The notes beneath the pieces are model-generated. The model was not told the DNA's origin and did no database searches. It saw only the letters and a list, made by a program, of their open reading frames with translations. The position numbers and the translations under genes are program-made. Source: Gymnodinialimonas ceratoperidinii (GTDB lineage: Bacteria; Pseudomonadota; Alphaproteobacteria; Rhodobacterales; Rhodobacteraceae). From it: DNA of 64,000 nt. This document shows, one piece after another, positions 53,213 through 64,000 of this stretch. Location of the stretch: the NCBI RefSeq assembly GCF_019297855.1, contig NZ_CP079194.1, forward strand, positions 2,281,501 through 2,345,500, in the 5' to 3' direction. How positions within the stretch are numbered: the stretch's first letter is position 1; each line of letters begins with the position of its first letter.

Positions 53213-54376
53213 ATGATCACGCTCCAGCAATCCCCGACCGAACCGGCTTTCGTCCAGAACCCCTACCCGTTCTACGCCGAGGCCCGCGCCCATGACCCCC
53301 TGTTTTATTGGGACGACTACGCCATGGCCTGCACCACCACCCATGCCGCCACCAACGCGATCTTGCGCGACCGGCGCTTCGGGCGCGAACCGGTGGAGGC
53401 GCTGCCGGTGCCAGACCACCTCAAGCCCTTCTACGATGTCGAGGCCCACTCGATGCTCGAGCTGGAGCCGCCGCGCCACACGCGCCTGCGCGGTCTCGTC
53501 CTGCGCGCCTTCACCAACCGCCGCATCAAGGAACTGGCGCCCGAGATCACGCAGCTCACCCATGATCTGATCGACGCCTTCCCCGAAGGCCCCCACGACC
53601 TGCTCGACAGCTTCGCCCGCCCGCTCCCCGTCACCATCATCGCCCGCCTCCTCGGCGTGCCCGAGGAGATGGCGCCCGAGCTGCTGCGCTGGTCCAACGC
53701 CATGGTGATGATGTATCAGGCGGGCCGCACCCGCGCCGACGAGGACACCGCCGCCAAGGCGACGGAGGAATTCGTGGCCTTCATGCGCGACTACGTCGAG
53801 CGCAAGCGCGCCGATCCGCGCGACGACCTGATCACCGCCCTGATCGCCGCCGAAGAGGACGGTGAGAAACTCTCCACCGACGAGCTGATCACCACCTGCA
53901 TCCTGCTGCTGAACGCCGGCCACGAGGCCACGGTCCATTCCATCGGCAACGGCATGAAGCTCTGCCTTGAAGAAGGCCACCGCCCCCCGGAGGAGCCTGC
54001 CAAATTCGTCGAGGAGCTGCTGCGCATCGACCCGCCGCTGCATATGTTCACCCGCACCGCCTACGAGGAGGTGGAGGTCATGGGTCATACCTTCCGGCGT
54101 GGCGACCAGGTGGCGCTGCTGCTCGGCGCGGCCAACCGCGACCCGGAGGTCTACCCCGACCCCGACAGCTTCCAGCCCGACCGCAGCGGCCCGGCTCAGC
54201 TGGCCTTCGGAGCGGGCCTGCACTTCTGCGTCGGCGCGCCGCTCGCTCGGTTGGAGTTGCAGATCGCCCTGCCGATCCTTTTCGAGCGCTGCCCCGATCT
54301 GCGGCTGGTCGAGAAACCCCACTACGGCGACATCTACCATTTCCACGGGCTCGACGCGCTGATGGTCGAGGCCTGA
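53213..54376 (+). CDS. Cytochrome P450
   Basis: A 387-aa soluble bacterial P450. The oxygen-binding I-helix region is LLNAGHEATVHSIG (His-Glu at the usual acid position), the ExxR motif lies in EELLRIDPP, and the heme ligand Cys339 is in FGAGLHFCVGAPLARLE. There is no ferredoxin or reductase gene nearby, so electrons come from elsewhere. The substrate is unknown; bacterial P450s of this length hydroxylate terpenoids, fatty acids or xenobiotics. It lies 81 bp after the permease gene on the same strand. Confidence 0.92.
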   Translation: MITLQQSPTEPAFVQNPYPFYAEARAHDPLFYWDDYAMACTTTHAATNAILRDRRFGREPVEALPVPDHLKPFYDVEAHSMLELEPPRHTRLRGLVLRAFTNRRIKELAPEITQLTHDLIDAFPEGPHDLLDSFARPLPVTIIARLLGVPEEMAPELLRWSNAMVMMYQAGRTRADEDTAAKATEEFVAFMRDYVERKRADPRDDLITALIAAEEDGEKLSTDELITTCILLLNAGHEATVHSIGNGMKLCLEEGHRPPEEPAKFVEELLRIDPPLHMFTRTAYEEVEVMGHTFRRGDQVALLLGAANRDPEVYPDPDSFQPDRSGPAQLAFGAGLHFCVGAPLARLELQIALPILFERCPDLRLVEKPHYGDIYHFHGLDALMVEA

Positions 54377-54413
54377 AGCCAGCTACTGCAGTCCTGCCTC
54401 CACGCCATACAAG

Positions 54414-54442
54414 AACGGCCCGCGCGAACGCGCGGGCCGTTT
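54414..54442. terminator. Terminator between convergent P450 and uvrA genes
   Basis: A stem of about 13 bp, ACGGCCCGCGCG/CGCGCGGGCCGT with a tiny AA loop, is followed by TTTCCGTTT. It can act for the plus strand and perhaps weakly for the minus strand. Confidence 0.75.
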
Positions 54443-54473
54443 CCGTTTCTAGCCTGGAAAGCGGTGAAGCGGC

Positions 54474-57359
<2,886 letters not shown>

Positions 57360-57426
57360 GCTCGCCCCCGATTAACGATCTCGCAACACATAGGGGCTAC
57401 GGTGCGAGTCTCCAATAGAAAAAGAG

Positions 57427-57441
57427 GAACATTTCAGGAAC
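57427..57441 (-). promoter_or_regulatory. LexA (SOS) operator of uvrA
   Basis: GAACATTTCAGGAAC, read as GTTC-N7-GTTC on the minus strand, matches the alphaproteobacterial LexA box. It straddles the stop codon of the upstream MFS gene (57434-57436). Confidence 0.75.
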
Positions 57442-58546
57442 GAGCAGCCCGATACGCAAGGTAGGTGACAGCTGCCGCCACCAGACTGACGCCAATCGCC
57501 ACCGGCAGGTAGGCGCCTGTCGCCATGGCGGCGAGAACCGGTGTGCCGGTGAAAGTGCCAATGTTGCCGAGTTGCGCGAGCGCACCATTGGCCAGCGCGC
57601 GGTCGTCGTCGGCTGCGTTGAGCCATGGCACGGCGGCGAAACCCGCGCCGGCCACGATGCCGCTTGCGCCCAAGGCCACGATCAGCACGTAGGGCGCGGC
57701 CGGGCCGGACACGAGGGTTATGGCGAAAAGGATGGCCATCGTCAGAAAGGTGCCCCAGACAAGCGTGCCCGGCGCGATCCAGCGCGCCAGAAAGCCCGCC
57801 AGAAAGGACCCAAGGATCCCCGCGAGGGGCAAGATCGGTGCCAGCCACAATGCGTCGAGGGCCAACGGCATGAAGGTCACCAACGCCAGGAAGAGGGAGG
57901 CATAGATGCCGTGCCCGAGCCCGGGCGCAAACAGGCGGGGTGTCTGGTAGATCATCAGGTGATCCGAGAGGCGCGGCAAGGGGCGGCGCACCACGACGAC
58001 ACCCTTGGGGAGCATGGTGAACAGCACGCCGAACATGATCGCCGCGAAGATCGCATGGCCCCCGTAGGCAGCCGACAGGTTGTCCCCCATCGTAAGCGCT
58101 GCGGCGGCAAAGCCCACGCCGAAGAACGTCGCCCAGAGGCCCATCACCATGGCGCGATCCTTGGGCGCGGCGAGGCGCGCCATCAGCGTGGGCACCGCGA
58201 CCACAAGCACGAGGTGCCCGGCACCCTCGATCACCCGGAGGGCCATGAACACAGGGAACGGCGGCAAGAAGGCCTCGACGCCGCCGACGATCGCCGAGGT
58301 GCCGAGCGCCAGCAAGATAGCGCGCCGGGGGCCGATGCTCGCCGTGAAGCCGCCCGCCATGACGCCAAAGAGGATGCCCATCACCGCCACGCCCGACACG
58401 GCAAAAGCCACAGGCCAGCCGGGGTAGACCTCCGCAAGTCCTGTCAGCGTCAGGGAAACCTTGGTGAACTGCATCCCGGCGATCAGTCCGGTGAGATACA
58501 GCGCCGCGATCAGCAGCCACGGCGTACGATGAGAGGATGCGTCCAT
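57434..58546 (-). CDS. MFS transporter
   Basis: A 370-aa major facilitator with about eleven to twelve hydrophobic helices and a proline/arginine loop (APKDRAMVMG) between helices 4 and 5, typical of small drug- or metabolite-exporting MFS proteins. The substrate is unknown. The start at 58546 (MDASSHRTP) is preferred because the 35 upstream codons are polar and not membrane-like. It ends within the uvrA promoter. Confidence 0.82.
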   Translation of the reverse strand: MDASSHRTPWLLIAALYLTGLIAGMQFTKVSLTLTGLAEVYPGWPVAFAVSGVAVMGILFGVMAGGFTASIGPRRAILLALGTSAIVGGVEAFLPPFPVFMALRVIEGAGHLVLVVAVPTLMARLAAPKDRAMVMGLWATFFGVGFAAAALTMGDNLSAAYGGHAIFAAIMFGVLFTMLPKGVVVVRRPLPRLSDHLMIYQTPRLFAPGLGHGIYASLFLALVTFMPLALDALWLAPILPLAGILGSFLAGFLARWIAPGTLVWGTFLTMAILFAITLVSGPAAPYVLIVALGASGIVAGAGFAAVPWLNAADDDRALANGALAQLGNIGTFTGTPVLAAMATGAYLPVAIGVSLVAAAVTYLAYRAARS

Positions 58547-58707
58547 GGGCTGTGCATCTTCTCTTTGCCGCGCCTCGTCAAGCGAGGAGCCGCCCAGATC
58601 CGCGCGTCGGGCAGTCCGGAAAACCCGCACTTTGACGATCATCGAGGACACGTTAGCGTGAACCCAAGCCGGATTCTGCCCGGCGCTCAGTTCATATTTC
58701 AGAACGG

Positions 58708-61700
58708 ATGATATTCATGCGCGCGTTTCTCATTGCTCTCCTGACTTTCCTGATGCTCCCCCTCGCCGCCCTGGCTCAGGCCACGGACCGGCCGAACACG
58801 ATCCTCGTTCTGGACGGGTCCGGCTCGATGTGGGGGCAGATCGACGGCGTCAACAAGATCGTCATCGCACGCACCGTCATCGCTGAAATGCTGGATGACA
58901 TGGCCGATGACGTCTCGCTCGGGCTGACGGTCTACGGCCATCGGCAACGGGGAAGCTGCGCGGATATCGAGACCATCGTAGCCCCCGCCCCCGGCACGCA
59001 GGACGAGATCCTCGCCGCCGTCAACGCGATCAACCCGCGCGGCCGCACCCCGATGACCGATGCCGTGATCGCCGCCGCGCAAAGCCTGCGCTCGACCGAA
59101 GAGGCCGCGACCGTGATCCTCGTCTCGGACGGGATCGAGAACTGCAACCCCGACCCCTGCGCGATCGCGGCGGAGCTGGAAGCCACCGGGGTCGACTTCA
59201 CCGCCCATGTGATCGGCTTCGACGTCGCCTCCGAGCCCGAGGCCCGCGCTCAAATGCAATGCATCGCTGACAACACCGGCGGGCAGTTTCTGACCGCGGA
59301 CAACGCCACCGAACTCGGCCAGGCGCTGGAGCAGGTCGTGACTGTCTCGCCCACCCCGATGCGGGTCGAGGCGCAGGTTCTGCCGGAAGGCAATCTGCCG
59401 ACACGGCCCGTCAGCTGGACCCTCATCGGCGCCGATGGAGATGTCGTCAGCGAAGGCACCCCCGGCCCCGCCATCGACGTGAGCCTCTTCCCCGGCACCT
59501 ATGTGGCACAGGCCACGCGGGTGGAGCCGGACGGGCCGCAGACCTACCAGACTTCGTTTACCGTCATCGAAGGGCAGACCGATCTCGTCATCGTGGCCAT
59601 GCCGCCGATCATCGAGACGAGCCAGGTCACCTTCACCGCGCGGGTGCTGCCCGACATGTCGGTGCCCGCGTCGCAACTGGCCTGGACGCTCTATGACAGC
59701 GAGGACACGGTGCTCCTTGGGCCGGTCGTCTCCCCGGGCGGCAACGTGGCCCTTCTGCCCGGAGAATACCGGCTTGAGGTGGAGCGCGCGAACGCCGGCA
59801 CCCGCCACGAGACGCGGTTCACGGTCGAGCCGAATGCCCCGCAGGAGGTGATCATCCCCCTGCCCGCCCTGACCGTCGAGATCGACTTTGTCGCCCGCAT
59901 CGGTGACGTGGGCGGCGTGACGATCACCGACCCCGTGATCTGGGACGTGGAGCCGTTGCATACCAACCCGGTCACCACCAACCCGGCGACTTTTTCGATG
60001 AGCCGCGGTGCCTACCGGGTAACGGCCTATTGGACCGCGCAGGAGATCGAACGAAGCGTCGATTTCGTCGTGGTGGATCAACCGCGAGAGATCGTCGTCG
60101 TCTTCCCCGAACCCGTCGCATCGGCGACCCTGACCAATCCCGCGCAGGCGCCCATGGGCTCCACGATCCAGGTGGGATGGACCGGCCCCGCGAACCCCGG
60201 CGACACGCTTTCCGTCGCGCCGGTGGGCGCACCGCGCACGGAATATGTGAACCCCGTGACCCTTGATGCCACGGTCAACCCCGCGACGGTATTGATGCCT
60301 GCGGAGGCCGGCCCGTTCGAGATCCGCTACACGGATGCCTCGACACGGCAGGTCATCGCCCGCGCGCCGATCCTGTCTACGCCCGTGACCGCGACGCTGG
60401 AGGTGCCCGAAGAAGTCAGCATCGGCAGCCAGTTCGAGGTGGTCTGGACCGGCCCGGATTACCCCAACGACATGATCGTTGTGACCGAGCCCGAAGCCAG
60501 CACGCACGGCTATACCGCCAGCCGCCGGCCCACGTCGCACGGACAGATCGCGAGCCTTACGGCGCCGACCGAGCCGGGCCTCTACGAAGTGCGCTACCGG
60601 ATGGGACAGGACGGCGTGATCCTGGCGCGCGCCTCGATCAACGTGGTGGCGCAGGTGGCGTCCCTCACCGGGCCTGCGAGTGCCGTGGCCGGATCGACCA
60701 TCGAACTCGGCTGGACCGGACCCGATGCGCCGAGCGATTTCGTCGCCATCACCGCCGTGGGCGAGACCGGAAACTATCGCTTCGCCAACACCATGCGGAC
60801 GAACGAAGGCAACCCGTCCCGGCTGCTGATGCCCTCGGTCCCCGGCGACTACGAGCTGGAATATGTCCTCGGCGAAGGCCGCACGCGCGTCGTGGCGGTG
60901 CCGATCACCGTGACGCCGGCCTCGGCCAGCCTGACCGCACAGGGCAGCGCCGTGGCGGGGGCGACCATCGAAGTCGCTTGGACGGGGCCTGACTACGAGA
61001 GGGATTTCATCGGCATCACGCCCGTCGACGGCACCGGCAACTACCGCTTCGTGAACACGACACCCACGTCCGAGGGCTCTCCGCTGCGGGTGCTCATGCC
61101 ATCGGTGCCCGGCGACTACATGCTGGAATATGTCGAGGGTCAGGATCGCAGCGCGATCACCACCGTGCCGATCACTGTCACCCCCGCGACGGCGACCCTG
61201 ACCGCGCCCGCGACGGCGCTGGCGGGATCGACCATCGAGGTGGCCTGGACCGGACCGGATTATACGCGCGATTTCATTGGCGTGACGCCGGTCGGCGCGG
61301 AAGGCAACTACCGCTTCGTCAACACCACGCGCACCTCGGAAGGCCGGACGTTGCCTCTGTTGATGCCCACGGAACCCGGAGAATACATCCTTGAGTACGT
61401 GGAAGGACAGGACCGCAGTGCGATCACGACGGTGCCGATCACGATCACGGAGGTTGAGGCGAGCATCACTGCACCGGCAACAGCGGCGGCGGGCTCGACC
61501 ATCGAGCTTGCTTGGACGGGGCCGGATTATCCCCGCGATTTCATCGGCATCTCGCGGGTGGGCGCCGAGGGGAACTACCGTTTCGACAACACGACGCGCA
61601 CCAGCGAAGGCTCTCCGCTACGGTTGCTGATGCCGACGGAGCCCGGCAACTACGTGCTGGAATACGTGGTGCACCAGGACCGCTCGTCGCTGATCGAGGT

Positions 61701-63054
61701 GCCGATCACGGTGACCGATGTCGCCGCCACGCTCACCGCGCCTGCCACAGCTCCGGCTGGATCGACCATCGAGGTCGCCTGGACCGGACCGGACTATCCG
61801 CGTGACTTCATCGCCATCGGGCGCGTAGGCGCGGAAGGCGGCGCGCGGTGGGACAACTACACAAGGACCGAGGAAGGCGCTGTCCTCCGTCTGCAGATGC
61901 CACCGGAACCGGGCGCTTACGTGATCCGCTACTTCGTGGACCAGGACCGCCGCGTGCTGGCGGAGGCGCAGATCGAACTGACCGATGTCGCCGCCTCGCT
62001 CACCGCGCCCGCCACGGCTCAGGCCGGGTCGACCATCGAGGTGGCTTGGACCGGGCCGGACTATCCGCGTGACTTCATCGCCATCGGGCGCGTGGGCGCT
62101 GAAGGTGGCGCGCGGTGGGACAACTACACGCGAACCGAGGAAGGCGCTGTCGTCCGCTTGCAGATGCCACCGGAACCGGGCGCTTACGTGATCCGCTACT
62201 TCGTGGATCAGGACCGCCGCGTGCTGGCCGAGGCGCAGATCGAATTGACGGAAGTCGCCGCCTCGATCACCGCGCCCGCCACGGCCGAGGCCGGGTCGAC
62301 CATCGAGGTGGCTTGGACCGGACCGGACTATCCGCGTGATTTCATCGCCATCGGGCGCGTGGGCGCGGAAGGCGGTGCGCGGTGGGATAATTACGCAAGG
62401 ACCGAGGAAGGATCGCCGCTCACGCTCGTCACCCCGCCCACTGCCGGCGAATACGTGATCCGCTACTTCATCGATCAGGATCGCGTGGTGCAGGCAGAGG
62501 CCGCGATCACCCTCACGGCGCCCGCGGCGACGCTGACGGTGCCCGCCTCGGCGGCTGTCGGCTCAATGGTCGAGATCGGCTGGACCGGGCCGGATTATCC
62601 GCGCGATTTCATCGCCGTAGGACGCGAAGGCTCGACCGGCGGCGCCCGGTGGGAGGCCTATACAAGCACCGATCAGGGCTCGCCTTTGCAAGTACGGATG
62701 CCGTCCGAGCCGGGCAGCTACGTGGTACGCTACATCATCGATCAGGACCGCGTGGCGATCGCCGAGGTGCCGATCACGCTGAACGATGTCGCAGCGACCC
62801 TGACGGCCCCCTCCACGGCCCAGGCCGGCGGCACCGTGGAAGTCGCTTGGACGGGGCCGAATTACCCTCGCGATTTCATCGCCTTAGGCCGCGCGGGCGC
62901 GGACGGCGGTGCGCGTTGGGAGAGCTATTCGCGGACCCAGGACGGCACCACGTTGACACTGAACGTGCCGGAAACGCCGGGCGCCTACGTGTTGCGATAC
63001 TTCATGGATCCGGACCGGCGCGTCCTGGCGGAATTGCCGATCACGGTGCAATAG
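58708..63054 (+). CDS. Secreted VWA protein with eleven exact 89-residue repeats
   Basis: A 1448-aa protein. Signal peptide 1-24 (LALAAQA-type end), then a von Willebrand factor A domain at about 28-215 with the MIDAS motif DGSGS at 36-40 and conserved T and D in TPMTDAV. Three unlike beta-sandwich segments cover 216-472. From residue 473, eleven tandem repeats follow, each of 89 residues (267 bp) with no insertion or deletion, opening with a pattern like ATLTAPATAxAGSTIEVAWT and containing GPDYPRDFIA and a closing PGxYxxRYxxDQDR. The last ends at the C-terminus, without anchor or type I signal. A second start at 58717 is possible. It may be a long surface or matrix rod with a metal-binding head. 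Confidence 0.85.
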   Translation: MIFMRAFLIALLTFLMLPLAALAQATDRPNTILVLDGSGSMWGQIDGVNKIVIARTVIAEMLDDMADDVSLGLTVYGHRQRGSCADIETIVAPAPGTQDEILAAVNAINPRGRTPMTDAVIAAAQSLRSTEEAATVILVSDGIENCNPDPCAIAAELEATGVDFTAHVIGFDVASEPEARAQMQCIADNTGGQFLTADNATELGQALEQVVTVSPTPMRVEAQVLPEGNLPTRPVSWTLIGADGDVVSEGTPGPAIDVSLFPGTYVAQATRVEPDGPQTYQTSFTVIEGQTDLVIVAMPPIIETSQVTFTARVLPDMSVPASQLAWTLYDSEDTVLLGPVVSPGGNVALLPGEYRLEVERANAGTRHETRFTVEPNAPQEVIIPLPALTVEIDFVARIGDVGGVTITDPVIWDVEPLHTNPVTTNPATFSMSRGAYRVTAYWTAQEIERSVDFVVVDQPREIVVVFPEPVASATLTNPAQAPMGSTIQVGWTGPANPGDTLSVAPVGAPRTEYVNPVTLDATVNPATVLMPAEAGPFEIRYTDASTRQVIARAPILSTPVTATLEVPEEVSIGSQFEVVWTGPDYPNDMIVVTEPEASTHGYTASRRPTSHGQIASLTAPTEPGLYEVRYRMGQDGVILARASINVVAQVASLTGPASAVAGSTIELGWTGPDAPSDFVAITAVGETGNYRFANTMRTNEGNPSRLLMPSVPGDYELEYVLGEGRTRVVAVPITVTPASASLTAQGSAVAGATIEVAWTGPDYERDFIGITPVDGTGNYRFVNTTPTSEGSPLRVLMPSVPGDYMLEYVEGQDRSAITTVPITVTPATATLTAPATALAGSTIEVAWTGPDYTRDFIGVTPVGAEGNYRFVNTTRTSEGRTLPLLMPTEPGEYILEYVEGQDRSAITTVPITITEVEASITAPATAAAGSTIELAWTGPDYPRDFIGISRVGAEGNYRFDNTTRTSEGSPLRLLMPTEPGNYVLEYVVHQDRSSLIEVPITVTDVAATLTAPATAPAGSTIEVAWTGPDYPRDFIAIGRVGAEGGARWDNYTRTEEGAVLRLQMPPEPGAYVIRYFVDQDRRVLAEAQIELTDVAASLTAPATAQAGSTIEVAWTGPDYPRDFIAIGRVGAEGGARWDNYTRTEEGAVVRLQMPPEPGAYVIRYFVDQDRRVLAEAQIELTEVAASITAPATAEAGSTIEVAWTGPDYPRDFIAIGRVGAEGGARWDNYARTEEGSPLTLVTPPTAGEYVIRYFIDQDRVVQAEAAITLTAPAATLTVPASAAVGSMVEIGWTGPDYPRDFIAVGREGSTGGARWEAYTSTDQGSPLQVRMPSEPGSYVVRYIIDQDRVAIAEVPITLNDVAATLTAPSTAQAGGTVEVAWTGPNYPRDFIALGRAGADGGARWESYSRTQDGTTLTLNVPETPGAYVLRYFMDPDRRVLAELPITVQ
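60124..63054 (+). repeat. Eleven in-frame 267-bp tandem repeats in the VWA gene
   Basis: Repeat starts: 60124, 60391, 60658, 60925, 61192, 61459, 61726, 61993, 62260, 62527, 62794. Units 7, 8 and 9 are almost identical in DNA; units 1 and 2 are the most diverged. The last is two codons shorter. Confidence 0.9.
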
Positions 63055-63074
63055 AGCGCCTAAGATAACAAGAA

Positions 63075-63108
63075 AACGGGCGGTCCCATCGGGCCGCCCG
63101 TTTTTTTA
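63075..63108. terminator. Bidirectional terminator between VWA gene and lpdA
   Basis: The stem AACGGGCGG/CCGCCCGTT is followed by seven T on the plus strand. The minus strand reads TTTTCTTGTT after the stem, so it may serve both convergent genes. Confidence 0.85.
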
Positions 63109-63134
63109 TTGCGTGTGAACCTGAAAGGCTGCGC

Positions 63135-64000
63135 CTAGATGTGGATGACCCGGTCATAGGCGTCGAGCACGCTTTCGTGCATCATCTCCGACAGCGTCGG
63201 ATGCGGGAAGACGGTCTCCATCAGGTCCTGCTCGGTCGTCTCCAACTGGCGGCCCACGACGTATCCCTGAATCAGCTCGGTCACTTCGGCGCCGACCATA
63301 TGGGCACCCAGAAGCTCTCCGGTCTTCTCGTCAAAGACGGTCTTGATCAGACCTTCCGGCTCGCCCAAGGCGATCGCCTTGCCGTTGCCGATGAAGGGGA
63401 ACCGGCCGACCTTGACCTTGTAACCCGCTTCCTTCGCCTGCGCCTCGGTCATGCCGACGGAGGCCACCTGCGGATGGCAATAGGTGCAACCGGCGATGGA
63501 GCCGGGCTTGATCGGATGGGGTTTCTGGCCCGCGATCAGTTCGGCCACCATGACACCTTCGTGGGAGGCCTTGTGCGCCAACCACGGCGCGCCGGCGATG
63601 TCGCCAATGGCGTAGAGCCCCTCGACGCCGGTGCGGCAGTATTCATCGGTGACGACATGGGTGCGGTCGATCTTCACGCCCAGATCTTCCAGCCCGAGGT
63701 TCTCGACATTGCCGACGATACCCACGGCGGAAATCACCGTGTCGAACTCCTGCTTCTCGACCTTGCCGTCGATCTCAATATGGGCCGTCACCTTGTCGTC
63801 AGCGCGGTCAAGCTTCTTGACCATCGCCTTCTGCATGATCTTCATGCCCTGCTTCTCGAAGCTCTTCTTGGCGAAGGCCGAGATCTCGGCATCTTCCACG
63901 GGCAGCACGCGGTCCATCACTTCGACAACCGTCGTGTCAGCGCCCAAGGTATTGTAGAAGCTGGCAAATTCGATCCCGATGGCACCGGATCCGATGACCA
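63135..64000 (-). CDS. lpdA: Dihydrolipoyl dehydrogenase, 5' part outside window
   Basis: E3 component of 2-oxo acid dehydrogenase complexes. The visible 287 or so residues begin inside the NAD-binding domain (VIGSGAIGIEFASFYNTLG, in frame to the window edge). They continue with VGIVGNVENLGLE, GLYAIGDIAGAPWLAHKASHEG (FAD-binding), and the interface domain with the catalytic histidine in FPHPTLSEMMHES. The N-terminal FAD site and redox cysteine pair are beyond the edge. A short version starting at TTG 63947 is an artefact of the window limit. Confidence 0.93.
   Translation of the reverse strand, partial: VIGSGAIGIEFASFYNTLGADTTVVEVMDRVLPVEDAEISAFAKKSFEKQGMKIMQKAMVKKLDRADDKVTAHIEIDGKVEKQEFDTVISAVGIVGNVENLGLEDLGVKIDRTHVVTDEYCRTGVEGLYAIGDIAGAPWLAHKASHEGVMVAELIAGQKPHPIKPGSIAGCTYCHPQVASVGMTEAQAKEAGYKVKVGRFPFIGNGKAIALGEPEGLIKTVFDEKTGELLGAHMVGAEVTELIQGYVVGRQLETTEQDLMETVFPHPTLSEMMHESVLDAYDRVIHI

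Noticed and set aside
58699..60540. A 613-codon minus-strand frame opposite the VWA gene
   Set aside because: Antisense shadow; the plus strand has a signal peptide, VWA motif and exact repeats.

Overview
This is a GC-rich alphaproteobacterial chromosome segment, most likely from the Rhodobacterales (Roseobacter group). The evidence is CtrA encoded beside a SciP-type DUF1153 protein, TrmFO, an alphaproteobacterial-type LexA operator (GAAC-N7-GAAC) at uvrA, a TAXI-type TRAP transporter, an RTX/Hint giant protein and a dimethylglycine-dehydrogenase-type enzyme. No plasmid or large prophage signature was seen. Most of the window is core chromosome. The main accessory features are two very large repeat proteins, a sub-kilobase insertion at a tRNA-Val gene and several families of short intergenic repeats.

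Layout. 0-5.3 kb: two small minus-strand envelope genes, then aroK-aroB, a dimethylglycine/sarcosine dehydrogenase-like flavoenzyme and a MobA-like nucleotidyltransferase. 5.5-11.8 kb: one 2104-residue RTX calcium-binding protein with a C-terminal Hint domain (minus), followed by a 0.9 kb gene-free stretch and tRNA-Leu(CAA). 13-21.8 kb: exoD-like, dsbB-like, gyrA, two small membrane genes, trmFO, a methyltransferase, gluQ, hisI and an IscU-like scaffold. 21.9-28 kb: a minus-strand DNA-repair and cell-cycle block (a 40-residue membrane protein with its own LexA box, recG, ligA, ctrA, sciP). 28-36 kb: mnmA, two tandem tRNA-Asp, EamA exporter, pirin, DUF4870 protein, two tRNA-Val genes each with a duplicated 3' end downstream, a phosphatase, an HU-like protein and a polysaccharide deacetylase. 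36-44 kb: lon, tgt, sufT, a DUF3307 membrane protein, a HesB/IscA protein, a TfoX-N protein, a 2OG-Fe(II) oxygenase and tpiA. 44-54.4 kb: a PPC-repeat secreted protein, a DctB/DctD-type two-component pair, a TAXI TRAP transporter and a cytochrome P450. 54.5-64 kb: uvrA (LexA box), an MFS transporter, a 1448-residue VWA protein with eleven exact 89-codon repeats, and the 3' part of lpdA.

How the genes work together. tRNA modification is well represented (trmFO, gluQ, mnmA, tgt). Iron-sulfur assembly is spread over three small genes (IscU-like, sufT, HesB/IscA). The SOS response is visible as two GAAC-N7-GAAC operators. One is at uvrA, a classic target. The other lies in front of a 40-residue single-pass membrane protein next to recG, which recalls the SOS-induced division inhibitors known in Caulobacter and is the best candidate for an undescribed function here. 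The DctD-like regulator that precedes the TRAP operon has lost two hallmarks of a sigma-54 activator.

Short intergenic repeats deserve attention. One family is tandem 20-nt palindromes with an invariant TTGCAA core and arms that differ between copies but stay self-complementary; arrays begin at or just after stop codons at two loci. A second family is a CTTCAYCTT...ATAC element that follows four different stop codons in the sense orientation.

Limits: all calls come from reading the sequence. Family names rest on motif recognition, and no database search or folding computation was run.
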